From Alphaproteobacteria bacterium (lineage in GTDB: Bacteria > Pseudomonadota > Alphaproteobacteria > Acetobacterales > Acetobacteraceae): a stretch of 64,000 bases of DNA. Numbering within the stretch: the stretch's first letter is position 1; each line of letters starts with the position of its first letter. Positions 34,086 through 43,799 of the stretch are shown piece by piece. The position numbers and the translations under genes are program-made. Below the pieces are notes generated by a model. It did no database searches, was not told the DNA's origin, and was given only the letters and a program-made list of their open reading frames with translations. The stretch is from assembly GCA_016869735.1 (NCBI GenBank), contig VGDL01000007.1:1-64000 (forward strand), in the 5' to 3' direction.

Positions 34086-34979
34086 ATGCTGCCGAGCCAT
34101 GGACGCTATAACTATCACCCCTGGCGGGATCGTGTGCCCTATGCCTGGCCTGGCGGGGCGAAGCTTGCGGTCTATCTCGGCCTCAATCTTGAACATTTCG
34201 CCTTTGGTGAGGGGCTGGGTGCGGAATTGGCGCCGGGCGGGCCACAACCTGATGTGCTGAATTATGCTTGGCGTGATTACGGCAATCGCGTTGGTGGTTG
34301 GCGGCTGCTTGAACTGTTCGATGAAATGCGCTTCCCCGCGACCGTGCTGTTGAATGCCGCCATGTATGATTACGCGCCGGAATTGGTGGCGGCCCATCGC
34401 GCGCGCGGTGATGAAATCGCCGGCCATGGGTGGACCAATTCGGAACGCCAATCCATTCTGCCGGAAGCCCAAGAAGCCGCGCTGATTGCCGAGAGCAGCG
34501 CGGCCATTAATAAACATGAGGGCAAAGCGCCGCGTGGCTGGCTTTCCCCCTGGATTGCCGAAAGCCGCACCACACCTGATCTGCTGGTAGAAGCGGGCTA
34601 TCGCTATACACTCAATTGGTGCGCGGATGATGCGCCAATTTGGATGCAGACGCGCGCCGGCAAGCTGCTCGCCCTCCCCTATCCACAGGAGGTGAATGAC
34701 ATTCCCTCCATCATCGGACGCAAGGATGGCGCAGCATATTTCGCCGATATGATCATGGATGATTTTGAGGAACGACGCAGGCAAGGGGCTGATGGCAAGC
34801 CGCAAGTGATGGGGATTGCGCTGCATCCTTATCTGGTGGGCCAGCCCTATCGGCTGCGTCATTTGCGTCGTGCGCTGGAACATATCGCCGTGCAGCGAAG
34901 TGATATCTGGATCACTACGGCCGGCGCAATTTATGATCATGTGCTGACGCTGCCCAAGGGCAGCATTCCGGGGGAATAG
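34086..34979 (+). CDS. Polysaccharide deacetylase family protein (NodB-like, PuuE-type)
   Basis: 297 residues from ATG 34086 (MLPSHGRYNYHPWRDR). NodB-homology features appear: LAVYLGLNLEHFAF in the first strand, MRFPATVLLNAAM, GDEIAGHGWTN carrying the metal-site His, RGWLSPWIAES, and IALHPYLVGQPYRL with the final His. This branch, with YHPWRDR at the start, is shared with allantoinase-like PuuE proteins rather than cell-wall deacetylases. It hydrolyses a C-N bond in an unknown substrate. The lipocalin gene follows after one base. Confidence 0.83.
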   Translation: MLPSHGRYNYHPWRDRVPYAWPGGAKLAVYLGLNLEHFAFGEGLGAELAPGGPQPDVLNYAWRDYGNRVGGWRLLELFDEMRFPATVLLNAAMYDYAPELVAAHRARGDEIAGHGWTNSERQSILPEAQEAALIAESSAAINKHEGKAPRGWLSPWIAESRTTPDLLVEAGYRYTLNWCADDAPIWMQTRAGKLLALPYPQEVNDIPSIIGRKDGAAYFADMIMDDFEERRRQGADGKPQVMGIALHPYLVGQPYRLRHLRRALEHIAVQRSDIWITTAGAIYDHVLTLPKGSIPGE

Positions 34980-34980
34980 G

Positions 34981-35508
34981 ATGCGCGGTTTTCTGCTTGT
35001 TGCCTTGCTGGCGCTTGGCGCCTGCGCCACCCAACCTGGGCCGAAGACGCCGGCCACAGTGGGGCAGGTTGATCTCGCGCGCTATGCCGGGCTTTGGCAT
35101 GAAGCGGCTCGGTTCCCAACCAGTTTTCAGGATAGCAGCCGTGTGCGCTGTGAAGGCGTGACGGCGCAATATACGCTCCGCCCCGATGGCGCGGTGGATG
35201 TGCTCAATCGCTGCTGCAATGCAGCTGCGGATGGCGCGATGCGCAATGCCACCGCCATTGCCCGGAGCGCGAGCCCCGGTAATGACCGGCTGCGCGTCAG
35301 CTTCTTCTGGCCCTTCTTTGGCGATTACTGGATCATCGGGCTTGACCCTGAGTATCGCTGGGCCGTGGTTGGCGCGCCGCGCCGGGATTATCTTTGGATC
35401 TTGTCGCGCACACCGGTGATGGCGGAAGCGGATTATGCGGCAGCGGTAACGATCGCGCGACGGGAAGGTTTCGCGGTGGAAAAGTTGCAGCGGACGGTAC
35501 AGCCGTGA
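34981..35508 (+). CDS. Bacterial lipocalin (Blc-like lipoprotein)
   Basis: 175 residues with a lipoprotein signal peptide ending LALGAC (lipobox, Cys at residue 15). The lipocalin core has the G-x-W motif in RYAGLWHEAARFPTSFQ, the YTLRPDGAVDVLNRC strand, and the VVGAPRRDYLWILSRTP signature. It is an outer-membrane-anchored lipid-binding barrel, often linked to stress or membrane maintenance. It is probably co-transcribed with the deacetylase gene. Confidence 0.93.
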   Translation: MRGFLLVALLALGACATQPGPKTPATVGQVDLARYAGLWHEAARFPTSFQDSSRVRCEGVTAQYTLRPDGAVDVLNRCCNAAADGAMRNATAIARSASPGNDRLRVSFFWPFFGDYWIIGLDPEYRWAVVGAPRRDYLWILSRTPVMAEADYAAAVTIARREGFAVEKLQRTVQP

Positions 35509-35671
35509 TCTAAAAACCTTCATGGCGTTCACCATAATCTCGCAAATAGCTGTAACACGAAGAATGGTCGCAACCCTGGATTGTAAGTACAAGATGATAA
35601 ATTTACTATTGATTAACGTTTTGTCTTAAAGTAAAAAAGTTCGGATTCGTTTTTATTTTAAAATCGAAAAG
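35509..35671. other. AT-rich leader of the serralysin gene
   Basis: 163 bp with no gene, markedly richer in A and T than the surroundings (runs such as TAAATTTACTATTGATTAACG and TTTTTATTTTAAAAT). It probably holds the promoter of the RTX protease gene; no specific operator was recognised. Confidence 0.5.
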
Positions 35672-37156
35672 ATGTCTGGGACAGCCTTTGAAATTTTTTG
35701 GGATGGGACGCCTACAAATGGCGCCAATCCTTGGATCGATAGCCTCGTCAACGGTGGAGTTTGGCGGGACTCGCCCGGGCTTGCCTCATCTGGCGGCCCG
35801 GTTACGATTTCTTACGCGCTACAGTTCGGCTTCGATCCCTACGAGCTTTTTTATGGATATGCGAGGTCGTGGAATTCTGAAGAAGGCAACGCCGTCGCAG
35901 TGGCGCTCAGCACTTGGGAAGCGGTCGCCAATGTGGATTTTGTTTCTGCACCAACAAGTCAGGCCGACGTTTGGTTCTTGTCACTTTATAATTCGCAAAT
36001 CGGCGATGGTTATCTCGGCTTCAGTGAATCGCCCTGGTTTTCTATTGGAGAGCCCCTCTACTCTGGCTTCAATAATCAAGTTATCTCTTGGACGAGCGGC
36101 GGCCTCGCCCGGGGCGGTTATGGCTTTGCTACCCTTGTTCATGAATTCGGCCATCTTTTGGGCCTAGCGCATCCACATGATGGCGGGTTTGACTTGGAAG
36201 GGAATTTGTTTCCTGGTGTTTCCTCGGTATTTGGTGACTACGGCGATTATGATTTGAACCAATCCATCTACACGGTAATGAGTTACAATGATGGTTGGGC
36301 AATTCGGTATCCAAACCATTCGGCCATCAATTTTGGATGGACCGCTACACCCATGGCGCTTGATATTGCCGCCATTCAGTTACTCTACGGAGCCAACACT
36401 ACCTATGCCTCGAGCAACAATACCTACACACTCCCCACGATGAACAGTTCAGGCACGTTTTGGTCCTGCATTTGGGATACTGGCGGGTTGGATGTGATCA
36501 GCAATGCGGGTTCGTCGCTTGCCAGCATGATCAATCTTAATGCCGCGCCGCTTACGGGCCCAAATGCCGGGGGATACGTATCCTACGCGCCGACCATCGT
36601 CGGCGGCTTTACCATTGCCAATGGTGTCATCATCGAAAATGCCACGGGCGGTTCCGCCAATGACACGCTTATTGGCAATACAGGGAATCACTTGCTGACC
36701 GGCGGTGCAGGTTGGGACAGTTTATCCGGCAGCGCTGGCAATGATACGCTTGATGGTGGTTCGGGCGCCGATGTGCTTTTTGGCGGTGAAGGTAATGACC
36801 GCTTGCTGATTGACAGCACTTGGGACCAGGTGATCGAAAGTCCAGAGGGTGGCGCAGATACCATCGTTTCTTTGGTCAGTCTTACTATGCCGACTAATAT
36901 TGAGGCGCTGATCTTAGGTGAGGGCGCTGCGGCCCTTAATCTGATCGGAGGTAATGCTGACGATGTTCTTGTCGGCAACAGTTTGTCCAATAATCTTTCC
37001 GGCGGCGCGGGAAATGATATGTTGGATGGCGGCGCTGGAGATGACACTTTACTAGGGGGCGCAGATAGCGACTATCTCTTCGGCGGTACTGGAAATGATG
37101 TGATCTTCGCTGGTACAACGTCTCTGGCAGATATCTACGCGTTGTTTGCTTCATAG
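35672..37156 (+). CDS. Serralysin-like M10 metalloprotease with RTX repeats
   Basis: 494 residues. The N-terminal half is a metzincin protease: zinc motif HEFGHLLGLAHP at about 157-168 (HExxHxxGxxH) and Met-turn YTVMSYND. The C-terminal half carries Ca-binding nonapeptides of the GGxGxDxLxG kind (GNDTLDGGSGADVLFGGEGND, then a second block after about 80 residues). No Sec signal is present, as expected for type I secretion through a C-terminal signal. No T1SS genes are adjacent. Codon use and base composition are more AT-rich than the neighbours, suggesting recent transfer. Confidence 0.9.
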   Translation: MSGTAFEIFWDGTPTNGANPWIDSLVNGGVWRDSPGLASSGGPVTISYALQFGFDPYELFYGYARSWNSEEGNAVAVALSTWEAVANVDFVSAPTSQADVWFLSLYNSQIGDGYLGFSESPWFSIGEPLYSGFNNQVISWTSGGLARGGYGFATLVHEFGHLLGLAHPHDGGFDLEGNLFPGVSSVFGDYGDYDLNQSIYTVMSYNDGWAIRYPNHSAINFGWTATPMALDIAAIQLLYGANTTYASSNNTYTLPTMNSSGTFWSCIWDTGGLDVISNAGSSLASMINLNAAPLTGPNAGGYVSYAPTIVGGFTIANGVIIENATGGSANDTLIGNTGNHLLTGGAGWDSLSGSAGNDTLDGGSGADVLFGGEGNDRLLIDSTWDQVIESPEGGADTIVSLVSLTMPTNIEALILGEGAAALNLIGGNADDVLVGNSLSNNLSGGAGNDMLDGGAGDDTLLGGADSDYLFGGTGNDVIFAGTTSLADIYALFAS

Positions 37157-37162
37157 AATCAT

Positions 37163-37186
37163 CAGACACAAATTGTGTTTTGTCTG
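37163..37186 (+). terminator. Possible terminator hairpin after the protease gene
   Basis: CAGACA...TGTCTG arms with an AAATTGTGTTT loop lie 7 bp after the stop. There is no T tract, so the role is uncertain. Confidence 0.4.
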
Positions 37187-37269
37187 GCGCTGTATGTATC
37201 AGGCCCTAGGCCTATCTTGGCGCTATCATGCTCTGGCGGGCAATTCGGTACAGGTTTGGTTGCTGATGC

Positions 37270-38067
37270 TTAGCCAACCTCCGCGACCTGACGCGGGCGC
37301 CAAATCGCATCATGCGTCACGCGCGCGACGGGCCGCGCTGCATCCGCCAGCACCAGCGCATCAATCGTCACAATCCTATGCCCCTTGCGATCAATATTGC
37401 CAGTGATGCGCCCGCGCGCGGTCAGGCTCTCACCAAGCCGCGCTTCGCTGTGAAAGCGCAGCTTGCTGCCAATGTGAATCCAAGGCCCCAACAAGACATT
37501 TTGCGTGAGCAGCCAATTGCACATGCGCAACACCAAGCCCGGATGGGCAAGGCCCTGTTCAGTATAAAGCGGCGCGGCTTCACGGACATCACGCAAATAA
37601 TCGGCCAGCACTTGCGGCGTCAGTTCCAGCGCACGTGTTCCAAGCCAAAGCCCGGGTGCAAGGCTTTCATCACTCGCCTTCGGGCGTGTTTCGGGCGGTG
37701 ATACGGCTAGCCAATCAGCCAGCGACACTGTCGGCGCAGGCGCCTCGGGCATGCGCGCGAAACCACTGGCGCAGGCAACACCTTCACTTTCCACGGCCAG
37801 CGCCAACCCATCGGCTTCCGGCGTCGCGGTCACAGTGGCCACGCGCCCATCATAAACCGGCTTTTGGAAGCCTACCGCAATCTCCCCCCGGCGCAGGAAA
37901 TCGCGCCCCCATCGCTCCACCGCCGGGTGGCAGCAATAGGCAAACACCTCCACCCCCGGCACCAGCCCGCCGGTGAAGCCAAAGCGCTGCGCGGTCGCAT
38001 CATCATGAATGCGGTTTTCGGAAGCGTGCGAGAGGTTATAGGCCTCTACCCGAAAGGTCATGCTCAT
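37270..38067 (-). CDS. Hotdog-fold (MaoC-like) protein of unknown function
   Basis: 265 residues. The segment HDDATAQRFGFTGGLVPGVEVFAYCCHP resembles the active-site helix of MaoC-type hydratases, and HSEARLGESLTARGRIT the second hotdog half. The catalytic Asp-His pair of classical R-hydratases is not clear, so a dehydratase role is not assured. A second ATG two codons in (MTFRVEAYNLSH) could be the start. It lies 52 bp after the DMT transporter gene on the same strand and may be the last gene of that operon. Confidence 0.6.
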   Translation of the reverse strand: MSMTFRVEAYNLSHASENRIHDDATAQRFGFTGGLVPGVEVFAYCCHPAVERWGRDFLRRGEIAVGFQKPVYDGRVATVTATPEADGLALAVESEGVACASGFARMPEAPAPTVSLADWLAVSPPETRPKASDESLAPGLWLGTRALELTPQVLADYLRDVREAAPLYTEQGLAHPGLVLRMCNWLLTQNVLLGPWIHIGSKLRFHSEARLGESLTARGRITGNIDRKGHRIVTIDALVLADAARPVARVTHDAIWRPRQVAEVG

Positions 38068-38119
38068 GGTCTGATGAGTGCATCACGATCACCACAGGCC
38101 CGCAACCTAGGAACACGCC

Positions 38120-38983
38120 CTATTTCCTGGCCGGCCAAGCGAGCACCAGGCCACCCACCGTAATCAAAACGCACCCAAACAACGCCCCAAGCCCCGGCCA
38201 GCGGTCAAACATCACCGCATCCAAGGCAAGCGCGAAGGCAATGCGCGCATAATGCCAGGGCGCCAGGGCCGAGATCTCTGCCCGCCGCACCGCGCCGGCC
38301 AGAAAAAGCAAGGCTGCCGTCTGCAACAGGGTATAGATCACAACCAGGCCCCAGGTAAGCAGATCGGGGCTCTGCCACAGCACCAGCATGGCGGGCGCCA
38401 ATATCACCACGCCCATCAGCGCGCCTTGGGTTGTGATGTCTTCCGCACCCGCGACATCACGAATGCGTCGCGCCATGACCTGATAGGTGGCGTAAGAAAG
38501 CGCAGAGGCAACGGGGATCGCGGCATACCAGGTGAAAAGCTCTCCGCCCGGGCGCACCACCACCAGCATTCCGGCAAAGCCAAGCAGCACGGCAATCCAG
38601 CGCCGCGTGGTGACTTGTTCCTTTAGCCAAACGGCGCCAAGTGCTGCCAGGATCACCGGCGCTGTGAAACCAAGCGCGGCGGCTTCCGTGATCGGCACCA
38701 GCCAATAGCCAATCACGCCAAGCGTGGTGGAAAAGATCAGCATCGCGCCGGTCATGCGCTGCGCCCAGGGCCGCGCGGGTAAGGCGATGCGCGTGATAGT
38801 GGCAAGCGGCGCGGGCTTCACCATGGTCAGCGCCATCACGGAAGCCAGCACCAGGGCTGAACGCAAAAACGTGATTTCAAACGGGTGCAGGCTTTCCGCC
38901 AAAACCCTCGCCAGCGCATAGCCAAGCGCGTAGAGTGCTGTGCTCGCCAGCGTAAAAAGTACCGCGATGGCGTAGGGCGACAT
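38120..38983 (-). CDS. DMT/EamA-family transporter
   Basis: 287 residues with ten hydrophobic segments in two EamA repeats (LYALGYALARVLAESLHPFEITFLR in the first; PLLAGA-like end in the second). Members export amino acids, metabolites or drugs; the substrate is unknown. It is 3 bp downstream of the TRIC gene and clearly co-transcribed. Confidence 0.87.
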   Translation of the reverse strand: MSPYAIAVLFTLASTALYALGYALARVLAESLHPFEITFLRSALVLASVMALTMVKPAPLATITRIALPARPWAQRMTGAMLIFSTTLGVIGYWLVPITEAAALGFTAPVILAALGAVWLKEQVTTRRWIAVLLGFAGMLVVVRPGGELFTWYAAIPVASALSYATYQVMARRIRDVAGAEDITTQGALMGVVILAPAMLVLWQSPDLLTWGLVVIYTLLQTAALLFLAGAVRRAEISALAPWHYARIAFALALDAVMFDRWPGLGALFGCVLITVGGLVLAWPARK

Positions 38984-38986
38984 TGC

Positions 38987-39631
38987 TTATCGTTCGTCCG
39001 GGTAATCTCGGCCAGGGCGGGCCTTATAGGTCGGCATGGACCAGCCGCGCAGAATGGCCGCACCGCGCAGCGCGAAACCGGCAAGCGCGCCAATGGGTAG
39101 CGCGATATCTCGCGGCAGCCCGGCAAGGATCAACGCAACGAACATGGCCGCACCAAAAGCCGCCGCGGTGGCGTAGATTTCTCGGCGCAGGATCAGCGGC
39201 AATTCCGCGCAAATGGTATCACGCAAGATGCCGCCGGCGGTTGCAGTGATGGTGCCCATCAGGATCGCAACCCAGGGGTCCGCGCCCCAACGCAAGGCTG
39301 CTTCAGCGCCGAGCACCGCGAAAATGCCAAGGCCAACCGCATCGGCCCAAATCAGTGCAACGAAGCGGCGTTCCACCAGATGCGCGGTGAAGAACACCAG
39401 AAGCGCAACCCCCGCCGCCAGCAGCACCATCCCCGGCGCCTTCAGCCAAAAGACCGGCGCGCCCAGAATCAAATCCCGCATTGTGCCGCCACCAAAGGCA
39501 GTGACGCAGGCAATCAGGATAAACCCCACGGGATCAAGCTGCTTGCGGGATGCACTCAATGCCCCCGAAGCCGCCACCACCGCCACCGCTATCCAGGAGG
39601 ATAAGGCCACCCCTTCATCAAAGGCGCTCAC
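38987..39631 (-). CDS. TRIC-type cation channel family protein (UPF0126/YadS)
   Basis: 214 residues with seven hydrophobic segments arranged as two repeats, each with the glycine-rich motif (FGGGTMRDLILG and TAGGILRDTIC). Bacterial TRIC proteins form trimeric K+/cation-permeable channels. It lies 6 bp after the MFS gene and 3 bp before the DMT gene. Confidence 0.9.
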   Translation of the reverse strand: MSAFDEGVALSSWIAVAVVAASGALSASRKQLDPVGFILIACVTAFGGGTMRDLILGAPVFWLKAPGMVLLAAGVALLVFFTAHLVERRFVALIWADAVGLGIFAVLGAEAALRWGADPWVAILMGTITATAGGILRDTICAELPLILRREIYATAAAFGAAMFVALILAGLPRDIALPIGALAGFALRGAAILRGWSMPTYKARPGRDYPDER

Positions 39632-39637
39632 TTCGGG

Positions 39638-40873
39638 TTATTCCGCAGCAACCGCGCGTGCCTTCGCGGCATTGCTGCTGGCCCGCGCCCCGCCCGCACA
39701 AAGCAGCGAAAGCCCGAGCAGCCCCGCCACCACCGGCAGCACCAGCACCGGATAGCCCATATCAATCAGAAACCCGAGCGGGACCGGCGTGATGGCGCCG
39801 CCCAGCGGCAGGCCGGAGGAGACAAAGCCAAACACCTTGCCGATCTGCCCCGGCGGGCAGGCATCTTTCAGCATCACATCACGCGGGGTGCGCGACGCCC
39901 CCATGGCGAGGCCAGCCAGCAGCCCGACCCCAGGCAGGGCAATTTCCGGCATGGCGACCAGCCCCAGCACCAGGAACATCGCCATGGCGAAAAGCGTCAG
40001 GATGGTCATGAAGGCCATGATCCCGCGGCCCTTGGCGCGGTCCACAAACCAGCCGCCGATCAGCGTGCCGCCGGTGGCGCCGGCCATATAGCCCGTCAGC
40101 ACCATCGAAGCCGTCGCGATGGGCGTCACCCAAAGCTTGCCCAGCACGGTGATGACAAAAGCCTGAATGCCCGACCCGGCCGCGGCCGAGAGCAGGAAGA
40201 AGGCGAAAAACAGCAGCATAGGGCGAGAAAGCAGCAATTCGCGCCCGCTCTGCCCCGCTTCCTCGGCGGTTTTAGGCTTGGCCTGGTCTTTCAAAATACG
40301 GCTTTGCAGCAGAATGGCGCCCACCACCGGCACACCGAGCAGGCCCAGCAGCAAAAGCGCTTCCCGCCAGCCCATCACCAGCAACAGAAGGGCGACGATG
40401 GGGGGTGCCAGGGCAAAGCCCAGATTGCCGGTGAAGGTATGCATGGCAAAGGCGCGGCCCATGCGGTCCTGCCGGATGCTGCCAGCCAAAATGGCGTAAT
40501 CCGCCGGGTGGATCACGCTATTGCCAACTCCGGACAGGATCGCGAGCAACCACAGCGCCCAAACCCCCGGCGCGAAGGCCATGGCGGAGATGGCCAGCGC
40601 CATGATCAGCGTCCCACCCACCAGAAAGGGCCTGGCGCCGTAGCGGTCCACCGCGAAGCCGACCGGGGTTTGCAACAGCGCGGTGGTGCCGCTCATGAGC
40701 GCGACAGCCAAGCCCAATTCGGCATAGGAAGCGCCGAATTCCTCGCGCCAGACCAGAAACAGCGGCGGCAGGCACAGCATGTAGAAATGGGACAGGAAAT
40801 GCCCGGTACCGATCAGGGCAATGATCCTGGCATCCTGCCCCGCCCCTGGGGCATCGTCAGTTGTGGCGCTCAT
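39638..40873 (-). CDS. MFS transporter
   Basis: 411 residues with twelve hydrophobic segments. The loop 2-3 region reads FAVDRYGARPFLVGG, a fair match to the MFS motif A. The C-terminal half has GGWFVDRAKGRGIM. Probably a proton-coupled metabolite or drug exporter; the substrate is unknown. It is the first gene of a minus-strand operon diverging from sdhC. Confidence 0.87.
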   Translation of the reverse strand: MSATTDDAPGAGQDARIIALIGTGHFLSHFYMLCLPPLFLVWREEFGASYAELGLAVALMSGTTALLQTPVGFAVDRYGARPFLVGGTLIMALAISAMAFAPGVWALWLLAILSGVGNSVIHPADYAILAGSIRQDRMGRAFAMHTFTGNLGFALAPPIVALLLLVMGWREALLLLGLLGVPVVGAILLQSRILKDQAKPKTAEEAGQSGRELLLSRPMLLFFAFFLLSAAAGSGIQAFVITVLGKLWVTPIATASMVLTGYMAGATGGTLIGGWFVDRAKGRGIMAFMTILTLFAMAMFLVLGLVAMPEIALPGVGLLAGLAMGASRTPRDVMLKDACPPGQIGKVFGFVSSGLPLGGAITPVPLGFLIDMGYPVLVLPVVAGLLGLSLLCAGGARASSNAAKARAVAAE

Positions 40874-41060
40874 TGAGCCCTGCGGCCCCTGTCAAATTAG
40901 GCTTTGAAACTGCGCCTGGGTGACCAATTCGTCAATCTTTCGCCGCCACAATGGCGCCGCGCCGCAGGATTTGACGCTACCCGATGCGGCACTTAGAAAG
41001 ACAGGCGCAAGTTCGCCGGCGCGGCCACCGCGCGGAGTCGAAACGCTGGAGTTTAGGTTG

Positions 41061-41498
41061 ATGGCAAGGATTAAAGATGCGCGGGAAGCGGCCATGGTTG
41101 GCTGCCGTTCCGATGGTACGCTGACGCGCCGGCCTTTGTCGCCGCATTTGCAAGTCTATGACATGATGCAAATGACGAGCCTGCTGTCCATTCTGCACCG
41201 CATTTCTGGTGTGGCATGGTGCGGTGGGCTTTTGCTGTTGTCCTGGTGGCTGATTGCGGCTGGCACGGGGCAAGGCGCCTTTGCGGCCGCGCAGTGGTTC
41301 TTCGGGTCCTTCCTCGGCTGGGTGGTGCTTTTGGGGCTGACAGTCGCTGCCTGGTATCACACTTGCGCCGGCATCCGGCATTTGTTCTGGGATGCGGGTA
41401 AGGGCTTCGCCATGGAAGATGCCTATCGTTCCGGGCGCATGGTGGTGATCGGCACGGCGGTGCTTTCCGTGATCACCTTTCTGCTGATCCTGATCTGA
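41061..41498 (+). CDS. sdhC: Succinate dehydrogenase cytochrome b556 subunit
   Basis: 145 residues from ATG 41061. An upstream in-frame ATG would add 47 residues unlike SdhC. It opens with the family signature RRPLSPHLQVYDMM and SILHRISGVAW, then three membrane helices, with the heme-ligand His in WYHTCAGIRHL. It anchors complex II and binds ubiquinone. First gene of sdhCDAB. Confidence 0.95.
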   Translation: MARIKDAREAAMVGCRSDGTLTRRPLSPHLQVYDMMQMTSLLSILHRISGVAWCGGLLLLSWWLIAAGTGQGAFAAAQWFFGSFLGWVVLLGLTVAAWYHTCAGIRHLFWDAGKGFAMEDAYRSGRMVVIGTAVLSVITFLLILI

Positions 41499-41510
41499 AG
41501 GGGCATCATC

Positions 41511-41909
41511 ATGGCTGAAGATAGCGCCTCCATCCGTTCGCTCCGCAGCCCGCTTGGGCGCGTGCGTGGCATGGGCTCCGCCAAGGGCGGCACGCATCAT
41601 TGGTGGATGCAGCGCATGACCTCCATCGCGCTGCTGCCGCTTTCGATCTGGTTGATCTTCTCCCTGGCCGGTTTGGCGGGCGCCGAATATGCGGTGGTGC
41701 TGGAATGGATCGGCAATACCTTCAATGCGGTCTTGCTGCTGGCTTTCCTGACGGCGGCGTTTCATCATGCGGCGGCAGGTTTACAAGTGGTGATCGAGGA
41801 TTATGTGCGTGATGAGTTGAAGCGCTTTGCGGCGATTTGCGCGGTTAATGGGCTTGCCGTGCTGCTTTGGCTGGCTGCAAGCCTGAGCGTTTTGCGCATC
41901 GCGCTTTGA
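41511..41909 (+). CDS. sdhD: Succinate dehydrogenase membrane anchor subunit
   Basis: 132 residues, three membrane helices: GTHHWWMQRMTSIALLPLSIW opens the first, and AFHHAAAGLQVVIEDYV carries the heme-binding His. It starts 12 bp after sdhC. Confidence 0.95.
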   Translation: MAEDSASIRSLRSPLGRVRGMGSAKGGTHHWWMQRMTSIALLPLSIWLIFSLAGLAGAEYAVVLEWIGNTFNAVLLLAFLTAAFHHAAAGLQVVIEDYVRDELKRFAAICAVNGLAVLLWLAASLSVLRIAL

Positions 41910-41976
41910 ATTTTGGTTGAGGAATAATGCGGGTCCGGGGCGTATTCCCCGCCGCTTGGCAGGATGAGATGAAGCA

Positions 41977-43788
41977 ATGAATGCGATCAGCAAGCCTTCC
42001 AATGGCGCCTATCGGATTGTGGACCACACCTATGATGTGGTGGTGGTGGGCGCTGGTGGCGCCGGGTTGCGCGCCACTTTCGGCATGGGCGCGGCGGGGC
42101 TGAAGACCGCCTGCATCACCAAGGTCTTCCCAACGCGCAGCCACACCGTCGCAGCCCAGGGCGGCATTGGCGCCGCGCTTGGCAATATGGGCGAAGATGA
42201 TTGGCGCTGGCACATGTATGACACCGTGAAGGGGTCTGACTGGCTGGGCGACCAGGACGCCATTGAATATATGTGCCGCGAAGCCATCCCGGCCGTGATC
42301 GAACTTGAACATTACGGCGTGCCCTTCAGCCGCACCGAAGATGGCCGCATCTATCAGCGCCCCTTTGGCGGGCATATGCAGGATTACGGCAAGACCCCCG
42401 CGATGCGCGCCTGTGCCGCTGCTGACCGCACCGGCCACGCCATTCTGCACACGCTTTATCAGCAATCCTTGAAGCATGGCTGCGAGTTCTTCGTTGAATA
42501 CATCGCGCTTGACTTGATCATGGATGATGAAGGTGTCTGCCGCGGTGTCACCGCCTGGTGCCTGGAAGATGGGTCCATCCATCGCTTCCGCGCGCAAAGC
42601 GTGGTGTTGGCAACGGGTGGTTATGGTCGCGCCTATTTCTCCTGCACATCAGCCCATACCTGCACGGGCGATGGTGGCGGGATGGTGCTGCGCGCTGGCT
42701 TGCCGCTGCAGGATCAGGAATTCGTGCAATTCCACCCGACGGGGATTTACGGTGCGGGGTGCCTGATCACGGAAGGCGCGCGCGGTGAAGGTGGCTATCT
42801 GACCAATTCGGAAGGCGAGCGTTTCATGGAACGCTATGCGCCGACGGCCAAGGATTTGGCGAGCCGTGACGTTGTCTCCCGCGCCATGTCCATGGAAATC
42901 CGCGAAGGCCGCGGCGTGGGTAAGGACAAGGACCACATCCATCTGCATCTGGAACACCTTGGTGCCGAAATCCTGCATGAACGCCTGCCGGGGATTTCGG
43001 AAACCGCGAAGATTTTCTCGGGCGTGGATGTGACAAAGGAACCCATCCCCATCCTGCCGACCGTGCATTACAATATGGGCGGCATCCCGACCAACATCCA
43101 CACCGAAGTGCTGAACCCGACAGCAAAGGATCAGGACCGCGTGGTGCCTGGCCTGATGGCGGTGGGTGAAGCGGCGTGCGTTTCCGTCCATGGCGCCAAT
43201 CGCTTAGGCACGAATTCGCTGCTCGATCTCGTGGTGTTTGGTCGTGCGGCGGCGCATCGTGCCGCCGAGACCATCAAGCCCGGTGCTTCTCAGCCGCCGC
43301 TGCCGCCGAAAGCAGGTGAGTCCAGCCTGGATCGCTTTGATCGCGTGCGCCATGCCAAGGGCGGCACCAATGTGGCCGAACTTCGCCTTGCCATGCAGCG
43401 CACCATGCAGACCCATGCGGCGGTTTTCCGTACCTCGGAACTGCTCAAGGAAGGTGTGGAAAAGATGGCGCAGGTCGCGGGCAGCTATGGCGATATCAAA
43501 ATCGCTGATCGCAGCCTGATCTGGAATAGCGATCTGGTGGAAGCGCTTGAGCTTGATAACCTGATCGGCAATGCGATCACCACGGTTGTCGGCGGCGAAG
43601 CCCGCAAGGAAAGCCGCGGCGCCCATGCGCATGAGGATTTCCCCGATCGCGACGACGACAATTGGATGAAGCACACGCTGGCTTGGGTGAATGACAAGCG
43701 CGAGGTCAAGCTTGATTATCGCGATGTGAAGATGCGCACGCTGACCAATGAAGTGCAGGTCTTCCCCCCCAAGGCACGCGTTTACTAG
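41977..43788 (+). CDS. sdhA: Succinate dehydrogenase flavoprotein subunit
   Basis: 603 residues. FAD-binding GAGGAGLRA near 27-35, the covalent-FAD His in [15 protein letters not shown] at the active site, the catalytic Arg in [17 protein letters not shown] and [14 protein letters not shown]. It oxidises succinate to fumarate. Compare the second flavoprotein at 53243, which lacks the His. Confidence 0.97.
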   Translation: MNAISKPSNGAYRIVDHTYDVVVVGAGGAGLRATFGMGAAGLKTACITKVFPTRSHTVAAQGGIGAALGNMGEDDWRWHMYDTVKGSDWLGDQDAIEYMCREAIPAVIELEHYGVPFSRTEDGRIYQRPFGGHMQDYGKTPAMRACAAADRTGHAILHTLYQQSLKHGCEFFVEYIALDLIMDDEGVCRGVTAWCLEDGSIHRFRAQSVVLATGGYGRAYFSCTSAHTCTGDGGGMVLRAGLPLQDQEFVQFHPTGIYGAGCLITEGARGEGGYLTNSEGERFMERYAPTAKDLASRDVVSRAMSMEIREGRGVGKDKDHIHLHLEHLGAEILHERLPGISETAKIFSGVDVTKEPIPILPTVHYNMGGIPTNIHTEVLNPTAKDQDRVVPGLMAVGEAACVSVHGANRLGTNSLLDLVVFGRAAAHRAAETIKPGASQPPLPPKAGESSLDRFDRVRHAKGGTNVAELRLAMQRTMQTHAAVFRTSELLKEGVEKMAQVAGSYGDIKIADRSLIWNSDLVEALELDNLIGNAITTVVGGEARKESRGAHAHEDFPDRDDDNWMKHTLAWVNDKREVKLDYRDVKMRTLTNEVQVFPPKARVY

Positions 43789-43799
43789 GAGCCGGCAAG

